Notes under the pieces: generated by a model
Databases searched by the model: none
What the model saw: only the letters and a program-made list of their open reading frames with translations
What the model was told of the DNA's origin: nothing
Assembly: GCA_021791515.1 (NCBI GenBank)
Contig: JAJYWK010000020.1
Span: 1 to 39,191, forward strand
Reading direction: 5' to 3'
Source of the DNA: a bacterium
GTDB lineage: Bacteria > Patescibacteriota > Doudnabacteria > UBA920
DNA: 39,191 nt
Translations under genes and position numbers: made by a program
Part shown: piece by piece, positions 36,244 to 39,191 of the stretch
Position numbering within the stretch: position 1 is the stretch's first letter
Layout of the letters: each line of letters begins with the position of its first letter

Positions 36244-37307
36244 GAATTCAAGGTACACTGCACCACTTTGGAGTAAAATGACAACTACCAAGGAGTTTAA
36301 AAGGAAAATGCAGGTATTAACATCGGTGCAGAGGGAATGGATAGAATTCTTTAATAACAAAGGTCAGGGGCCAAGGGAAATCGGCAGGCAGATTAAGCGC
36401 GACCACACCGTCATTTCCAGAGAGTTAAAAAGGAACACTAAGCCCGGTAAAAAGTATTCTGCGATTACGGCTCAAAAGTTAGCTGACTTAAAAGCCAAGA
36501 AAACCAACAAGCGGAAACTGGACAAGGACAGGGAGCTTCATGATTATGTGGTAAAGAAAATTAAGGAAGGTTTTTCACCGGATGAAGTCTCGGGAGAGCT
36601 TAAAAATTTTCCTACTGAAAACTTAAAAGGAAAAACCATTAGTTATGAAGCCATTTATGACTACATCTACAACGGCGAGGGTAAATGGGAAAGCTTGTAT
36701 CAACACTTAAGGAAAAAACACCGTAAGCGTAAAGTGCAACGTAGCCGCAAGAGTCGGAAAATAGCCATTCCAGAGCGTATTTCCATACATTTAAGGCCTA
36801 AGGTAATCAACGAGCGGAAAAGAGCCGGAGACTGGGAAACTGACAGCGTTAAGTTCAAAAAACAGAAAACCTCCCTGTCGGTGCAGTATGAACGCAAACT
36901 GATGCTGGCTCGGATCCATAAAGTCAAAGACGGAACATCGGAAGAAACCCAAACAGCTATTTCTAAAAGCATTGAATCCCTGCCAAATGAACTATTTAAA
37001 AGCTTAACATGGGATAACGGCAAGGAAGGGGTCTGCCACACTAAGATTCGGGATGCCTACAACATCGAGACTTACTTTTGCGACCCTTACAGCTCCTGGC
37101 AGAAAGGCGGAGTGGAAAATCTTAATGGCTTAATCCGCGAATACTTGCCAAGGGAAACAAACATGGATACCATAACCGATGAAGACATCTATCGCATACA
37201 AGAACTTCTTAACAACCGGCCGCGGAAGAAGCTCGGCTATTTAACTCCTAACAAAGCCCTGGCGGCGATTACTAATCAACTAACTGGTGCACTAAATTCC
37301 TGAATTC
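36244..37307 (+). mobile_element. IS30-family insertion sequence
   Basis: Imperfect terminal inverted repeats gaattcaaggtacactgcacca / tggtgcactaaattcctgaattc flanking the transposase. Confidence 0.75.
36278..37303 (+). CDS. IS30-family transposase
   Basis: HTH REIGRQIKRDHTVISRELKRN; DDE: DWETDSV, TWDNGKE, SSWQKGGVENLNGLIREYLP. Confidence 0.95.
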   Translation: MTTTKEFKRKMQVLTSVQREWIEFFNNKGQGPREIGRQIKRDHTVISRELKRNTKPGKKYSAITAQKLADLKAKKTNKRKLDKDRELHDYVVKKIKEGFSPDEVSGELKNFPTENLKGKTISYEAIYDYIYNGEGKWESLYQHLRKKHRKRKVQRSRKSRKIAIPERISIHLRPKVINERKRAGDWETDSVKFKKQKTSLSVQYERKLMLARIHKVKDGTSEETQTAISKSIESLPNELFKSLTWDNGKEGVCHTKIRDAYNIETYFCDPYSSWQKGGVENLNGLIREYLPRETNMDTITDEDIYRIQELLNNRPRKKLGYLTPNKALAAITNQLTGALNS

Positions 37308-37379
37308 GCAGGTAAAAGATTGATTCTTTGCTACAATACATACAGCAAATCAATAATAATATTAAAGTATACATACGCT

Positions 37380-37835
37380 ATGTACAAAATCGTGTATCGA
37401 TTTTTTGACAAATTAGAAGACAGTGTGCGCGGCTGGTTCAGCCACTATCCGATTTTTTACGCCGTTGTCGGCGGTGTTGGTGTTGTGCTCTTTTGGCGCG
37501 GCGTCTGGCATACTACAGATTATATTATCTTCAAAATCGGCACTCGGGGCATGGCCCTAACCAGCATAGACCTTAACTATGGCATGTGGTGGGATGGACC
37601 GGTATCTTTGATTTTTGGCGCATTTATTTTGCTAATAATCGGCGTGTTTGTTTCCAACTTTATTGGGAACGAAATCTTAATTTCCGGCCTAAAAGGCGGA
37701 AAGAAAATCGCGGAAAAAACGGAAAAGGAAGTGGAAACCGAGGCCACAGAATTAACGCATTTAAAATCCGAGGTTAATGAAACCTTGGATCGGTTAAAAA
37801 AACTGCAGAATAAATTGGAAAATTTAAAAAATTAA
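37380..37835 (+). CDS. Two-TM membrane protein with C-terminal coiled coil
   Basis: Hydrophobic segments and KSEVNETLDRLKKLQNKLENLKN; ATG 37380. Confidence 0.65.
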   Translation: MYKIVYRFFDKLEDSVRGWFSHYPIFYAVVGGVGVVLFWRGVWHTTDYIIFKIGTRGMALTSIDLNYGMWWDGPVSLIFGAFILLIIGVFVSNFIGNEILISGLKGGKKIAEKTEKEVETEATELTHLKSEVNETLDRLKKLQNKLENLKN

Positions 37836-37870
37836 TTAAACGCCATTGAGCGTAGAAAAAAATTTATTTT

Positions 37871-38590
37871 ATGGACGTCGAAAACACGCCAAACACACCG
37901 CCGGCAGGGGAGCCAAAGAAAAACTCAACCGAAAAAGCCATGTGGCTTGTTGCGGGAATTTTAATTATTTTGGCTGCGGGTTGGTATATTATGGGTAAAA
38001 GCAATAAAAACGCCGGGCAAATTAAATCCAACAACGAAGCCGAGAACGCTTTGCAGCAACAAAATGGACAACCCATGTCATTAAGGGAACTAATGGCTTT
38101 AGGCAAAAGTCAAAAATGCGAGTTTAACTTTTCTGCGGATAAAACCCAAACCCAAAGCACTGTATATTTTGGAAAAGGAAAAATGCGCGGTGACTTTGCC
38201 GCCACAGTTGATGGCAAGCAAATGGTCAGCCATATGATAAATGACGGCTCTACCATATATACTTGGATTGACGGCTCATCAATGGCATTTAAGATTTCAG
38301 CGCAATCTGCTGAGGATAAGCCGGGGCAGACTTCAGACCAATCAAACTCGCAGTCTGTGGACGTCAATGCGAAGTATAACTACAACTGCTCCTCCTGGCC
38401 AGTTAATGATTCTCTTTTAACCCCGCCGGCAAACATTACTTTTACAGATCAAAACGAACTGTTAAAACAGGCTCAAGAGCAGACTGTGCCGACAAGCGGG
38501 GCATCTGGTTCTTCCGCTCAATGCGCGGCATGCAATTCGCTTTCCGAAAATCAAAGAGCTTCTTGCTTAGCCGCCTTAAAGTGTAACTAA
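37871..38590 (+). CDS. Membrane-anchored hypothetical protein
   Basis: Single TM near N-terminus, Cys-rich C-terminus CAACNSLSENQRASCLAALKC. Confidence 0.65.
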   Translation: MDVENTPNTPPAGEPKKNSTEKAMWLVAGILIILAAGWYIMGKSNKNAGQIKSNNEAENALQQQNGQPMSLRELMALGKSQKCEFNFSADKTQTQSTVYFGKGKMRGDFAATVDGKQMVSHMINDGSTIYTWIDGSSMAFKISAQSAEDKPGQTSDQSNSQSVDVNAKYNYNCSSWPVNDSLLTPPANITFTDQNELLKQAQEQTVPTSGASGSSAQCAACNSLSENQRASCLAALKCN

Positions 38591-38607
38591 CTTCATTTCA
38601 TTTGCAT

Positions 38608-38642
38608 AAAACCCGCTGACTGCTTTAGATTCAGCGGGTTTT
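38608..38642 (+). terminator. Intrinsic terminator
   Basis: aaaacccgctga-ctgctttaga-tcagcgggtttt. Confidence 0.8.
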
Positions 38643-38712
38643 ATGTGCAAATAGCTTTTAGACGAATAATGGCCTAAGTTGGCATATTTATGTTATAATT
38701 ATTTTAATCCCA

Positions 38713-38826
38713 ATGTTTAAAAACAGAAAATTACTCAACAAAATAATGGCCGTGGTGATGATTTTGGTGGTTGCAAGCATGGTGTTGGCTTTGTTTGCGG
38801 GTTCATTTATTAACACCGGAGCTTAA
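38713..38826 (+). CDS. Small single-TM protein (37 aa)
   Basis: MFKNRKLLNKIMAVVMILVVASMVLALFAGSFINTGA; below ORF-track cutoff but well placed. Confidence 0.55.
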   Translation: MFKNRKLLNKIMAVVMILVVASMVLALFAGSFINTGA

Positions 38827-38832
38827 ATACCA

Positions 38833-39191
38833 ATGTTTAAGTTTGATTTGCAGCCAAACGAAAAAGCCCTTAATATTGGCCGACAAAGCGAGTCAGTGCT
38901 TTTTAAGCCTACTTTTTTGGTGCTGATTTTAATTTATCTTCCCTGGTTTTTTTTATTTAAGTATGAATTTTTAACCGGCCGCGTCCTTAAATTATTGATA
39001 TTTTGGACTTTAGCTGTATTGCTGTTTGCCGCAAATAAATTTATATTGTGGATGATTAACGTTCATATCCTCACTAACAAGCGCCTGATTTTAATCAGCT
39101 ATCAAAGCCTATTTAACAAGCGGGTTTTAGAAACGCCGCTGAACTTGATTTTAAACGCAAGTTTTTCGCAAAAAGGCGTGCTTGAGTCCCT
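38833..39191 (+). CDS. PH-domain-like membrane protein, truncated by window end
   Basis: MFKFDLQPNEKALNIGRQSESVLFKPTFLVLILIYLPWFFLFKYEFL...NVHILTNKRLILISYQSLFNK. Confidence 0.6.
   Translation, partial: MFKFDLQPNEKALNIGRQSESVLFKPTFLVLILIYLPWFFLFKYEFLTGRVLKLLIFWTLAVLLFAANKFILWMINVHILTNKRLILISYQSLFNKRVLETPLNLILNASFSQKGVLES

Noticed and set aside
1-39191. CRISPR array
   Set aside because: No regularly spaced identical repeats with unique spacers and no cas genes seen; the tacgaaata repeats are irregular.

Overview
The window appears to come from a Patescibacteria/CPR-like genome; this taxonomic call is inferred from gene style only. It has three parts. (1) A tRNA-Asn(GTT) at 21-95 is followed by an integrated mobile element of about 20.7 kb. 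The element is bounded by a 15-bp direct repeat of the tRNA 3' end (81-95 and 20784-20798) and carries a large serine recombinase. (2) The element cargo includes an EcoRI-type methylase / DUF262-HNH / SF1 helicase operon, a DUF91-type nuclease, small and large terminase subunits with two DNA methylases but no recognisable capsid or portal, a LexA-like repressor, and a tightly packed membrane protein / TIR-like / E2-like+SEC-C / HEPN operon followed by a PDDEXK protein. It also carries a secreted nuclease, an MltG-like transglycosylase and zinc-ribbon proteins. (3) The host flank holds a DUF4382 lipoprotein and a minus-strand purine biosynthesis cluster (purB, C, M, E, D, N, F, Q, L) with GxxExxY proteins, an unusual purN-GxxExxY fusion, and several in-frame palindromic or microsatellite-like insertions in purF and purL. 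A MntA/HepT toxin-antitoxin pair, an IS30-family element and several membrane proteins follow. The strongest candidate for an undescribed system is the 3TM/TIR/E2-SEC-C/HEPN operon at 14070-16571. The most unusual sequence-level signal is the set of invasive in-frame repeats in the purine genes. All family assignments are by motif recognition only; no searches were run.
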